Positions 9,145-16,645 of a stretch of DNA of 64,000 bases are shown piece after piece. The stretch spans positions 1-64,000 of the forward strand of contig ONJT01000007.1 in the NCBI GenBank assembly GCA_900318245.1, in the 5' to 3' direction. Source of the DNA: an uncultured Bacteroidales bacterium (GTDB taxonomy: Bacteria; Bacteroidota; Bacteroidia; Bacteroidales; Paludibacteraceae). The notes beneath the pieces are model-generated. The model was not told where the DNA came from. It did not search any database and worked only from the letters and a program-made list of their open reading frames with translations. The position numbers and the translations under genes were made by a program. Numbering within the stretch: position 1 is the stretch's first letter; each line of letters starts with the position of its first letter.

Positions 9145-9671
9145 GAAAACGCACGACACAAGAGATGGGGCGCCTGAGCGTAGCCGACTACCGCGCGGCC
9201 GACAAACTGCCGCTGGTGGTGGTGCTCGACAATGTGCGCAGCCAGCATAACGTAGGTGCTGTCTTCCGCACCGCCGATGCGATGCGTATTGAGCGTGTGG
9301 ACCTCTGCGGCATATGCTGTTGTCCGCCGAATCCGGAACTACATAAGACCGCGCTTGGCGCTGAAGAGACTGTCGAATGGCGCTATTTCAAGGATACCTT
9401 GGAGGCAGTGCGCGCGCTGCAAGCAGAAGGCTACACCGTCTATGCCGTCGAGCAGGCGCATGATGCTTCGACACTCGAAGAAGTGGCAGCGCGTGTAGCC
9501 GGTAAAACGGCTGTGGTTTTAGGTCATGAGGTATTCGGGGTGCAGCAGGAAGTGGTGGATGCCTGCGACGCATGTATTGAGATTCCGCAATATGGCACGA
9601 AGCACTCGATGAACGTATCGGTGACAGCCGGCATTGTGATGTACAGACTTTCAGAGGCACTGCGATCATGA
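9141..9671 (+). CDS. SPOUT-family tRNA/rRNA 2'-O-methyltransferase (TrmH/SpoU)
   Basis: A 176-aa AdoMet-dependent RNA ribose methyltransferase. The three SpoU motifs are present: NVRSQHNVGAVFRTADA near residue 32 (catalytic Asn and Arg), AVVLGHEVFGV, and IEIPQYGTKHSMNVSVTAGI at the C-terminus forming the knot and AdoMet site. It has only the catalytic domain, with no N-terminal substrate-binding extension. Overlaps of 4 bp on both sides (rimM and the U32 peptidase) indicate translational coupling in an RNA-modification operon. The exact target nucleotide is unknown. Confidence 0.9.
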   Translation: MRKRTTQEMGRLSVADYRAADKLPLVVVLDNVRSQHNVGAVFRTADAMRIERVDLCGICCCPPNPELHKTALGAEETVEWRYFKDTLEAVRALQAEGYTVYAVEQAHDASTLEEVAARVAGKTAVVLGHEVFGVQQEVVDACDACIEIPQYGTKHSMNVSVTAGIVMYRLSEALRS

Positions 9672-11125
9672 CCCTTCTCTCTCCCGCAAAAAATAAAGAA
9701 GTCGCTATCGCGGCTATTCAAGCCGGTGCGGATGCCATCTATATCGGTGCGCCCGCTTTCGGTGCGCGCGAAAAAGCAGGCAACAGCATAGAGGAATTGG
9801 CGGAAGTGGTGCAATATGCCCATACGTATGGGGTTCAAGTGCTCGTGACCGTCAACACGCTGCTGCATGACGACGAGTACCCGCAGGCGGTGAAGATGAT
9901 CGGAGAATTGTACCGCATCGGCGTGGACGCACTCATCATTCAGGACCTGCATCTATTGGATTTCAATCTTCCTCCTATTCGTCTGCACGCTTCTACTCAA
10001 TGCGACAACCGCACTCCGGAACAAGTGGCCCGACTGCGGGACTTGGGATTCAAGCGTGTGGTATTAGCCCGCGAACTGAGTATTGAGGAGATACGCGCTA
10101 TTCATGAGGCGGTACCGGATATCGAACTGGAAGCCTTTGTGCACGGTGCGCTGTGCGTCAGTTATTCGGGACGCTGTTATATATCCGAAGTACTGGCAGG
10201 CCGCAGCGCCAACAGAGGGGCTTGTGCGCAGTTCTGCCGCATGGCGTATGACTTGCTTGATGCCGAAGGAAATGAGGTATTGGACGAACACGGAGAACCG
10301 ATTCATCAGCGCCACCTGCTATCACTGCAGGACTTGGACAGAAGTGCCTATTTGGCGGAATTGATAGAGGCTGGTGTGACGACCTTTAAGATTGAAGGAC
10401 GACTCAAAGATGCGGAGTATGTGACGAATGTCACGGCATACTATCGCGAGAAGTTGGATGCTCTCACGCACGCATTCCCTCATTCGCTCACTCGCTCCTT
10501 CACGCCCGATCCGGAGAAGACTTTCCATCGCGGGGCTACGGATTATTTTCTGCACGGTCGCACGCGGCCTATGGCCAATTGGGACACTCCCAAGTCCACG
10601 GGCGAGTATATCGGCGAAGTGCTTGAAGTGCGCGGCAACACTCTGCGTGTGCGTCTGGAACCGGGCATTGTTCTTCATAACGGCGACGGATTGACAATAG
10701 GCAGCGAAGGATGCAATGTAAACGGCATGGACGGCAGTTTGGTGAAGGTCAACAAGGTGCTGACGGGAATCCGAGATACCAATATTCCGATATTCCGAAA
10801 CCTCGACACGGAGTTTATCAAATCGCTACATAGCGAGCGGAAGATTCCGGTGAATATCGTTTTAAAAGAAACTAGCGACGGCTTTGAACTGAGTTATACA
10901 CCTATAGACGGCAGGCTCACTCCCCTCACGGGGATAGTTGGGAAAGGACTATCTTTCGAACCCGCCCGCGATACGGAAAAGGCACTCGCTACTATTCGCA
11001 CGCAGTTGGCCAAATTAGGCGACACACCTTATATAGCGCGCGACGTGCACGTGGAGAGCAAACCTTGGTTTATACCAATAAGTGTGTTGAATCAGTGGCG
11101 TCGGGAGACGCTAAAAGTCCTATGA
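9668..11125 (+). CDS. U32 family peptidase / RNA hydroxylation protein (TrhP/RlhA-like), main part
   Basis: A 485-aa protein starting with the TIM-barrel segment LLSPAKNKEVAIAAIQAGADAIYIG. The U32 signature is complete: EAFVHGALCVSYSGRCYISE followed by NRGACAQFC, giving the conserved cysteines. Family members TrhP and RlhA hydroxylate tRNA or 23S rRNA using prephenate, and the neighbouring RNA-modifying genes favour that role over proteolysis. In related Bacteroidota proteins the polypeptide continues into a small Cys-rich domain; here it stops after VLNQWRRETLKVL and that domain is a separate gene 4 nt downstream. Confidence 0.85.
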   Translation: MTLLSPAKNKEVAIAAIQAGADAIYIGAPAFGAREKAGNSIEELAEVVQYAHTYGVQVLVTVNTLLHDDEYPQAVKMIGELYRIGVDALIIQDLHLLDFNLPPIRLHASTQCDNRTPEQVARLRDLGFKRVVLARELSIEEIRAIHEAVPDIELEAFVHGALCVSYSGRCYISEVLAGRSANRGACAQFCRMAYDLLDAEGNEVLDEHGEPIHQRHLLSLQDLDRSAYLAELIEAGVTTFKIEGRLKDAEYVTNVTAYYREKLDALTHAFPHSLTRSFTPDPEKTFHRGATDYFLHGRTRPMANWDTPKSTGEYIGEVLEVRGNTLRVRLEPGIVLHNGDGLTIGSEGCNVNGMDGSLVKVNKVLTGIRDTNIPIFRNLDTEFIKSLHSERKIPVNIVLKETSDGFELSYTPIDGRLTPLTGIVGKGLSFEPARDTEKALATIRTQLAKLGDTPYIARDVHVESKPWFIPISVLNQWRRETLKVL

Positions 11126-11129
11126 ACAA

Positions 11130-11321
11130 ATGGAAAATGATCCGATGGCAAATAGTTTGATGACGTGCAAATACTGCCTGTTGTTTGAACTCGGGCACTG
11201 CCGTAAGACCAATCCTTATCCGAAAGACAAGGAACCTCGCTATTTGCGTCTTCGTAATGGTCAGAAACTGGCATTGCGTTTTGACTGCAAGCGATGCGAA
11301 ATGCTGATAGATAAAGTGTGA
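11130..11321 (+). CDS. Detached C-terminal Cys-rich domain of the U32 protein
   Basis: A 63-aa product with two cysteine pairs: MTCKYCLLFELGHC and FDCKRCEML. As I recall the family, large Bacteroidota U32 proteins end in this pattern (M-T-x-x-H/Y-C, G-x-C, then R-F-D-C-x-x-C), so this is that domain as its own reading frame, in a different frame from the main gene. Met-6 (11145) is an alternative start, MANSLMTCKYC. It could be an authentic split gene with the subunits meeting in trans, or the trace of a frameshift with loss of the linker. Confidence 0.7.
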   Translation: MENDPMANSLMTCKYCLLFELGHCRKTNPYPKDKEPRYLRLRNGQKLALRFDCKRCEMLIDKV

Positions 11322-11338
11322 CATAGCGTCAAGACCAT

Positions 11339-11359
11339 GTGGAAAAATTGACGGAAATG
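11339..11359 (+). repeat. 21-bp direct repeat, left copy
   Basis: Starts GTGGAAAAATT and ends GGAAATG. An identical copy lies at 13018-13038. The two flank the WG-repeat cassette, and each lies 40-65 bp ahead of a promoter. Confidence 0.85.
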
Positions 11360-11362
11360 AAG

Positions 11363-11390
11363 AAAAAGGAGTGTGAAAGCGCTCCTTTTT
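11363..11390 (+). terminator. Rho-independent terminator after the U32 genes
   Basis: AAAAAGGAG pairs with CTCCTTTTT across a 10-nt loop and ends in a T run. It closes the long operon starting near 3.5 kb and precedes the next promoter. Confidence 0.8.
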
Positions 11391-11399
11391 ACATATATG

Positions 11400-11431
11400 T
11401 TTGCATATATGAATTATTTTTTGTAATTTTG
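11400..11431 (+). promoter_or_regulatory. Promoter of the WG-repeat gene
   Basis: TTTGCATATATG from 11400, 20-bp spacer, TAATTTTG (11424-11431). Predicted leader about 37 nt. Confidence 0.8.
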
Positions 11432-11474
11432 CGGCACAAAATCAATTTTGTTTAACCATTTAATTACATAAACA

Positions 11475-12761
11475 ATGAAGAAATTTTTTCTTTTGTTCAC
11501 GTTGGCACTTGCCTGTATCGCCTGTGAAAATCAGTTGGGTCAAACACCCGAAACCGATATGATTCACCTTTGGCCAGCCTCGGATAGCACAGGTTTGTAT
11601 GGTTATATCAACGAAAAAGGCAAAATGGTCATCCCGGCACAATTCGATCATGCATATGGGTTTTCGTGCGGAAAGGCTAAAGTTCGGTTTGATAATTTCC
11701 GATATGCCTTTATTGACCGGCAGGGAAAGATACTTCATACTTTTTCTGTAGGGGAAGAATGTGACAGTTATTTCTACTATGGATGTTGCCGGTTGTACAA
11801 AGTTATGATAACTTCCACTGCCCTAGGTGTTGATGCTGTTCCGGTTACTATGATTGATGATAATTTTAACATCCTTTTTCAGGCCGATTCTCTCTCCAGA
11901 TACTACACTAAATTGAACCCGATGACGAAAGACGGATTGGCCTTATCGAACTACGGATACTATAATAAAAAAGGGGAAATTATTTTTCCCCACAAAAATG
12001 ATAGTAACCATTATTATAACTGTGCTGATTTCTGTGATGGTATTGCTGTGTATTCCACATGGTGGAAGGATGCTACTATACATACTAATTATGGAGCATT
12101 TAACACAAAAGGTGAATTCGTAATAGATACCCTTTATAGTTTCCTGCAATCAGTTGGTTGTAACAGACTGGTCTATCGACTGGAGACAGAAGGTATATAT
12201 CCTCTCTATGGACTAATGGATACGGAAGGAAATATTATTACTAAACCTTTTATTGCGAAATATACGGATGATTTTGGTTTCTATGGAGACGGAGGTCTTC
12301 TGCCGGTAAAAGCAGAACTTGGTGGTAAATCTGGTTACATAGATAAAAACGGAACATGGATAATTCCGGCTCAATATGATTTTGCTTATCCGTTTTATGA
12401 AGGAGTAGCTTGGGTGACCAACGTAAATGAGAGTTGGAGATTGATTGACTTGAAAGGTAATGTAGTTTTGGCTTTGGATGATGTAGCAAAACAGCCTAAT
12501 GAGATGTTTCATAACGGCCTATGTTTGATTAATGATTTTACGAACAAGCAATACATGTACATCAACAAGCAAGGCGAAGTAATTTATAGTTGGTCAAAGA
12601 AATCATCCAACAAACAAACTAATGCACCCGAAAAATCAGACCCAAGTTCTTTTGACTACGATGAGATGATGCTTCGTCTTTTTGAAGGCACCGAGTATTA
12701 TCCATTAGCCGAACAATGTGCCCGCAACCGCCAAAAATTATCGGAAAGCGATGCGGAATGA
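11475..12761 (+). CDS. WG-repeat lipoprotein
   Basis: A 428-aa lipoprotein (MKKFFLLFTLALACIAC, Cys near residue 17) built of WG/KWG-type beta repeats: YGYINEKGKMVIPAQFDHA, YAFIDRQGKIL, YGYYNKKGEIIFP, YGLMDTEGNIITKP, SGYIDKNGTWIIPAQYDFA, YMYINKQGEVIYSW. Such repeats form beta structures of unknown role, often on the outer face of the membrane. It is a single gene with its own promoter and a terminator at each side. Its DNA is visibly more AT-rich than its neighbours, and 21-bp direct repeats flank it, so transfer is likely. The stop codon lies in a 28-bp tandem duplication. Confidence 0.88.
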   Translation: MKKFFLLFTLALACIACENQLGQTPETDMIHLWPASDSTGLYGYINEKGKMVIPAQFDHAYGFSCGKAKVRFDNFRYAFIDRQGKILHTFSVGEECDSYFYYGCCRLYKVMITSTALGVDAVPVTMIDDNFNILFQADSLSRYYTKLNPMTKDGLALSNYGYYNKKGEIIFPHKNDSNHYYNCADFCDGIAVYSTWWKDATIHTNYGAFNTKGEFVIDTLYSFLQSVGCNRLVYRLETEGIYPLYGLMDTEGNIITKPFIAKYTDDFGFYGDGGLLPVKAELGGKSGYIDKNGTWIIPAQYDFAYPFYEGVAWVTNVNESWRLIDLKGNVVLALDDVAKQPNEMFHNGLCLINDFTNKQYMYINKQGEVIYSWSKKSSNKQTNAPEKSDPSSFDYDEMMLRLFEGTEYYPLAEQCARNRQKLSESDAE

Positions 12762-12802
12762 TACGAACGGAAAGAGCGATGCGGAATGATACGAACGGAA
12801 AG
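12747..12802 (+). repeat. 28-bp perfect tandem duplication over the WG gene stop
   Basis: Two exact 28-bp copies (12747-12774 and 12775-12802), each starting AGCGATGCGG and ending ACGGAAAG. The first copy supplies the stop codon, and the second repeats it outside the gene. Confidence 0.95.
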
Positions 12803-12837
12803 ATAGTAAGGTAAATATCCCATTTTTGCAATATTAA

Positions 12838-12878
12838 TGACATTTCCGAAGGCAAAAATTTGGAAATGTCATTTTTTT
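12838..12878 (+). terminator. Rho-independent terminator after the WG gene
   Basis: TGACATTTCC pairs perfectly with GGAAATGTCA, followed by seven Ts. The loop and right arm overlap the upstream element of the next promoter. Confidence 0.88.
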
Positions 12879-12890
12879 GTTGTACCTTTG
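12859..12890 (+). promoter_or_regulatory. Orphan promoter
   Basis: TTTG (12859-12862), 20-bp spacer, TACCTTTG (12883-12890). The -7 element is consensus, but the extended upstream block seen elsewhere is only partly matched (TTGGAAATGTC). No reading frame follows; a short RNA starting near 12897 is possible. Confidence 0.6.
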
Positions 12891-12911
12891 CACTATCATT
12901 TAGCTTGTATG

Positions 12912-12969
12912 GCCGACAGTGAGCCGACGGTCAGCCGACGGTCAAGGCTAAGGTAAGGCTAAGGTAAGG
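12912..12969 (+). repeat. Two adjoining 11-bp tandem arrays
   Basis: Three units of the GCCGACGGTCA type (12912-12944) run directly into two units of AGGCTAAGGTA plus a partial third (12945-12969). The sequences differ but the 11-bp period is the same and in register. Confidence 0.88.
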
Positions 12970-13017
12970 TTCCTGTAAAACGCCCGAAGCGGGCGGGGTG
13001 GCCGAGTACTAAAGGAT

Positions 13018-13038
13018 GTGGAAAAATTGACGGAAATG
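13018..13038 (+). repeat. 21-bp direct repeat, right copy
   Basis: Identical to 11339-11359. It lies about 30 bp upstream of the dapB promoter's TTG element. Confidence 0.85.
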
Positions 13039-13068
13039 GGTGATTTTAGAGAAAAGAATGGCATATGC

Positions 13069-13099
13069 TTGCATATGTCATTTATTTTTTGTAATTTTG
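13069..13099 (+). promoter_or_regulatory. dapB promoter
   Basis: TTGCATATGTC from 13069, 20-bp spacer, TAATTTTG (13092-13099). The leader is only about 15 nt. Confidence 0.8.
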
Positions 13100-13120
13100 C
13101 GCTCGCATTTTTGCGATGTT

Positions 13121-13732
13121 ATGAAGATAGCACTGATTGGATACGGAAAGATGGGGCATATGATCGAGCAGATCGCCCTGGAGCGCGGTCACGAGATAGT
13201 GGCGCGTATTGACATGGATGATGCCTTTGACTTGAACGACGCAGACGTGGCGATAGAGTTCACGACACCGGCGACAGCTAAGGAGAATATTTTACGCGCG
13301 TGGGCGCAAGGTGTACCTGTCGTATGCGGAAGTACAGGCTGGAACGCGCAGGAGCTGTTGGACGAAGACAAACGGATACATAATAAGCCTATGCTCGTGT
13401 GGAGCAGCAATTATTCCGTAGGCGTCAATATCTTCTTTGAACTCAACAAGTTCCTTGCCGAGCGCATGGAGAACCAACCGCAGTACACGCCGAGTATTAC
13501 CGAGACACATCATATTCATAAATTGGACAAACCGAGCGGAACAGCGAAGACCTTGGCGGAAGCAATCGGCAGGGACGTGATGATAGAATCGATTCGCGAG
13601 GGAGAAGTGCCGGGGACGCATGAAGTGAAATGGGACAGCGAAGAGGACACGATCGTTATTACGCATATCGCCAAAGGTCGCCGTGGATTCGCGCTTGGCG
13701 CAGTACTGGCTGCGGAGCAGTTAAAACGTTAA
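13121..13732 (+). CDS. dapB: 4-hydroxy-tetrahydrodipicolinate reductase (DapB)
   Basis: Reduces hydroxytetrahydrodipicolinate with NAD(P)H on the way to meso-diaminopimelate and lysine. The nucleotide-binding start MKIALIGYGKMG, the DVAIEFTTPATA loop, the catalytic site ETHHIHKLDKPSGTA and the closing GRRGFALGAVLAAE are intact. At 203 aa it is short for the family (about 240-270), lacking part of the substrate domain and any tail after the last helix. ATG 13121 was chosen for the family start and its promoter, although the frame is open further upstream. The stop lies in an 8-bp array that continues into lepB. Confidence 0.93.
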   Translation: MKIALIGYGKMGHMIEQIALERGHEIVARIDMDDAFDLNDADVAIEFTTPATAKENILRAWAQGVPVVCGSTGWNAQELLDEDKRIHNKPMLVWSSNYSVGVNIFFELNKFLAERMENQPQYTPSITETHHIHKLDKPSGTAKTLAEAIGRDVMIESIREGEVPGTHEVKWDSEEDTIVITHIAKGRRGFALGAVLAAEQLKR

Positions 13733-13760
13733 ACTGTTAAATCGTTAAATTGTTAAAATG
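13720..13760 (+). repeat. 8-bp tandem array bridging dapB and lepB
   Basis: Five units of GTTAAANN (GTTAAAAC, GTTAAACT, GTTAAATC, GTTAAATT, GTTAAAAT) plus one base. It includes the last dapB codons, the dapB stop, the whole spacer and the lepB start codon. Confidence 0.92.
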
Positions 13761-15089
13761 AAATCATTCAAGGATAGAATTAATGAAGTGACGCGCGGAG
13801 GATGGATTCGCGCAGGAATTTGGTGCACGCTGTATGTCGTGTTCGTCTTTTGGGTCGCATGGGGCGACTGGAAGAGTTTGGGGTGGCTGGTATTGCTGCC
13901 GCTGATTGTGGATGCGTTTACGACGAAGTATATCAACTACGGCTGGTGGCGCAAATACAAAGACACCAAACCGGCGCTGTACACGCTTTGCAGTTGGATC
14001 GACGCGATTGTGTTTGCGTTGGTAGCCGTGTATTTCATCAACCTGTATATCTTCCAGAACTACCAGATTCCGAGTTCGAGTTTGGAGAAGACCTTGCGTG
14101 TGGGCGATTTTCTGTACGTGAGCAAGATGGCCTACGGTGCGCGTGTGCCGCAGACACCGCTGTCGATGCCGCTGATGCAACATACTTTCCCGGCATGGTT
14201 AGGTGGCGGAAAGAGTTATCTGGACAAACCGCACTGGGACTACAAGCGCTTGGCGGGTTGGACCAGTCCGCAGAAAGGCGATATCGTGGTCTTTAACTTC
14301 CCAGCCGGCGATACAGTATGCTCGAAGATGCAGAATCCCGACTATTACACCTTGCGCCATTATTACGGCGAGGCGCTGATTAAGAACCGCAAAGACGTGT
14401 TTGGCGAGATCATCGTTCGGCCTGTGGATAGAAGAGAGAACTACGTGAAGCGTTGTGTGGGAACCCCGGGAGACAGTCTGAGAATTGTGGATAATGTGAT
14501 TTATGTGAACGGCAAACGCGAGCCGGAGAAAGAGGGACTGCAGTACAATTATTTCGTGCAGACTGACGGGCATCTTTTCAGCGCGAAGTACTTGGAGAAA
14601 CTCGGCATCAGTCTCGCCGACCGCGTACAAGTAGATGCCACCACGTGGCATTTCCCTTTGACACAAGCCATGAAGGCGGAGTTGGAAAAGAATCCGCATG
14701 TGCTGGCGATTGCTATCGAACCCGAGGAACAAGGTGGTGCCGTCTATCCGCTGGGGCATAACGACTGGACACGCGACAACTACGGTCCGATTTATATTCC
14801 GAAGAAAGGCGATCGGATTTTGATCACCGAGGAGAACTATTGGATCTATAAGCGCATCGCTGATGCATATGAGTTCAAACCGATCGCGATAGGCGAGGAG
14901 TATGAGTTCGAAATGGATTATTACTGGATGATGGGTGACAACCGCCATAACAGTGCCGACAGTCGTTTCTGGGGATTTGTGCCCGAAGACCACGTGGTCG
15001 GACGGCCGGTGTTTATCTGGCTGAGTCTGGATAAAGACAACCATAAGATCCGGTGGAATCGTTTGGGTAATAAAGCAACTGGAAGATGA
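13758..15089 (+). CDS. lepB: Signal peptidase I
   Basis: Membrane serine protease that removes Sec signal peptides. The 443-aa protein has N-terminal membrane segments at about 17-37, 40-55 and 80-100. It then has the catalytic box QIPSSSLEKTLRVGDFLYVS, in which Ser108 aligns with E. coli Ser90. The Lys box is NYVKRCVGTPGDSLRI, and the closing box is MMGDNRHNSADSRFWGFVP. A large insertion between Ser and Lys boxes is usual in Bacteroidota. Given the many secreted proteins in this window it is the expected housekeeping processing enzyme. It overlaps the WbqC gene by 4 bp. Confidence 0.95.
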   Translation: MKSFKDRINEVTRGGWIRAGIWCTLYVVFVFWVAWGDWKSLGWLVLLPLIVDAFTTKYINYGWWRKYKDTKPALYTLCSWIDAIVFALVAVYFINLYIFQNYQIPSSSLEKTLRVGDFLYVSKMAYGARVPQTPLSMPLMQHTFPAWLGGGKSYLDKPHWDYKRLAGWTSPQKGDIVVFNFPAGDTVCSKMQNPDYYTLRHYYGEALIKNRKDVFGEIIVRPVDRRENYVKRCVGTPGDSLRIVDNVIYVNGKREPEKEGLQYNYFVQTDGHLFSAKYLEKLGISLADRVQVDATTWHFPLTQAMKAELEKNPHVLAIAIEPEEQGGAVYPLGHNDWTRDNYGPIYIPKKGDRILITEENYWIYKRIADAYEFKPIAIGEEYEFEMDYYWMMGDNRHNSADSRFWGFVPEDHVVGRPVFIWLSLDKDNHKIRWNRLGNKATGR

Positions 15090-15589
15090 TTTTACCTACA
15101 GCCTATTTGCCACCGCTGTCGTACATGCAGGCGCTGATGAGCGAACCGGCGACGATAGAAGCCATGGAGACGTTCGAGAAGCAGACTTTCCGCAACCGGT
15201 GTCTGATTCGCGATGCGAAAGGAGAATTGGTAAGACTGACTGTTCCGGTGGGCAAAGTAGAACATAAACAACTGACACGCGACATACAGATCAGTTACCA
15301 GACGCGGTGGCAACACCAACACTGGATCACACTGGTCAGCGCATACCAACACACGCCGTACTTTCTATACTTCGCCGACTACTTGCGGCCGTTTTACGAG
15401 AAAGAGTACAAGTGGTTGTTGGACCTGAATGATGAGATGAATGCGACGCTGGTAAGTCTGCTAAGGAAAGAGCGCCCGCAAAATTTAATAACGAGTTCGC
15501 GCACGACAGACTGGAGCGGACAAATATGGACAGATAAACATCCGTGGCAAACGGAGATAAGCGTGCTGGACACGCTGTTTGATGATTGA
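15086..15589 (+). CDS. WbqC-like family protein
   Basis: A 167-aa protein with the WbqC-like plan: TAYLPPLSYMQAL at the N-terminus, then NRCLIRDAKGELVRLTVPV, a central WQHQHWITLVSAYQHTPYF and DYLRPFYEKEYKWLLDLN. In other bacteria WbqC-like proteins sit in surface polysaccharide clusters, perhaps modifying sugar amines; biochemistry is not settled. Position directly behind lepB is the normal Bacteroidota arrangement. Confidence 0.85.
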   Translation: MILPTAYLPPLSYMQALMSEPATIEAMETFEKQTFRNRCLIRDAKGELVRLTVPVGKVEHKQLTRDIQISYQTRWQHQHWITLVSAYQHTPYFLYFADYLRPFYEKEYKWLLDLNDEMNATLVSLLRKERPQNLITSSRTTDWSGQIWTDKHPWQTEISVLDTLFDD

Positions 15590-15599
15590 ATGAGTGAAA

Positions 15600-16616
15600 A
15601 TGAATATCGATTGGAGTAGTTTGGGATTTCATTACACCGAACCCGAGTATATTGTTCGGGCGGGGTATCATAATGGCAAGTGGGAAGAACCATATGCCAC
15701 AACGGACAAGTACCTGCACTTGCACGTGTCGGCAACTTGTCTGCAATATGGTCAAGAGGCTTTTGAGGGACTGAAGGCGTTTCGCGGCATCGACGGTAAG
15801 ATCCGCATCTTCCGCTGGAAGGAGAACGCAAAACGCATGGCGAAGAGTGCCGAAGGACTGTTCATGGCGCCGGTTCCGGAGGAGTTGTTTGGGAAGGCTA
15901 TTCACTTAGCGCTGGAGAAGAACCTGGAACTTGTTCCACCTTACGGCACAGGAGCTACGTTGTATTTCCGACCCTTGCTGATCGGCACAACGCCGCGCTT
16001 GGGTGTAGGTCCGGGAAAGGACTTTGAGTTCATCGTCATCCCTTCGCCTATCGGTCCGTACTACCCGGGTAAGTTCCACTGCACGACGTTCATCGTCAAT
16101 CGCTATGTGGACCGCGCGGCACCTTACGGAACAGGCCAATTCAAAGTGGGCGGCAACTATGCTTCGTCCTTCCGCGCGACGGAAGCGGCGCATATGATGG
16201 GTTGCGACTGTCTGTTCCTCGACGCCAAGCAGCATAAGTATATCGATGAGTGTTCGGCCGCGAACTTTATTGGGATTAAGGGCAATGAATATCTGACGCC
16301 GAAGAGCAGTGCAATCTTGCCGAGTATCACGAATGACAGTCTGATGACCTTGGCGAAAGAGATGGGTCTGAAAGTGACGCGGAGACGGATACGCTTGGAG
16401 GAGTTAGCGAATATGAGCGAAGCCGCAGCGTGCGGAACGGCGTGCGTCATCTCGCCGATCGACAAAGTGGTGGACACGGAGAAAGGCATTACCTACTCTT
16501 TCGGCGACGAACCCGGTCCGGTACTGAGCAAGCTTTACCACGCGCTAAAGGATATCCAGTATGGAAGAGCGGAGGACAGACATCACTGGTGTGAGATTAT
16601 CGAGATACCGGAATAA
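15600..16616 (+). CDS. ilvE: Branched-chain amino acid aminotransferase
   Basis: PLP enzyme that makes or breaks down Leu, Ile and Val using glutamate/2-oxoglutarate. The 338-aa protein belongs to the fold-type IV, IlvE-II group: QYGQEAFEGLKAFRG, the segment TGQFKVGGNYASS with the PLP lysine, and YIDECSAANFIGIKG with the conserved Glu. ATG 15600 was preferred over GTG 15594. It starts 10 nt after the WbqC gene. Confidence 0.95.
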   Translation: MNIDWSSLGFHYTEPEYIVRAGYHNGKWEEPYATTDKYLHLHVSATCLQYGQEAFEGLKAFRGIDGKIRIFRWKENAKRMAKSAEGLFMAPVPEELFGKAIHLALEKNLELVPPYGTGATLYFRPLLIGTTPRLGVGPGKDFEFIVIPSPIGPYYPGKFHCTTFIVNRYVDRAAPYGTGQFKVGGNYASSFRATEAAHMMGCDCLFLDAKQHKYIDECSAANFIGIKGNEYLTPKSSAILPSITNDSLMTLAKEMGLKVTRRRIRLEELANMSEAAACGTACVISPIDKVVDTEKGITYSFGDEPGPVLSKLYHALKDIQYGRAEDRHHWCEIIEIPE

Positions 16617-16645
16617 CGAAAAATAAAATAAAAACCAAAATAATT

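Larger units (their letters stand above)
12762..13120. other. Intergenic region between the WG gene and dapB
   Basis: These 359 bp hold no plausible protein gene. In order they contain the second 28-bp copy, a terminator, a promoter with no gene behind it, two adjoining 11-bp arrays, a GC-rich hairpin (CGCCCG-AAG-CGGGCG, 12981-12995), a short stretch resembling the 5' part of a tRNA-Ser (near 12993-13016), the right 21-bp direct repeat and the dapB promoter. Confidence 0.8.

Noticed and set aside
12993-13016. A tRNA-Ser gene
   Set aside because: Only the acceptor-like and D-arm-like 5' part is present; the D stem does not close and no anticodon or T arm follows. Kept only as a possible remnant.
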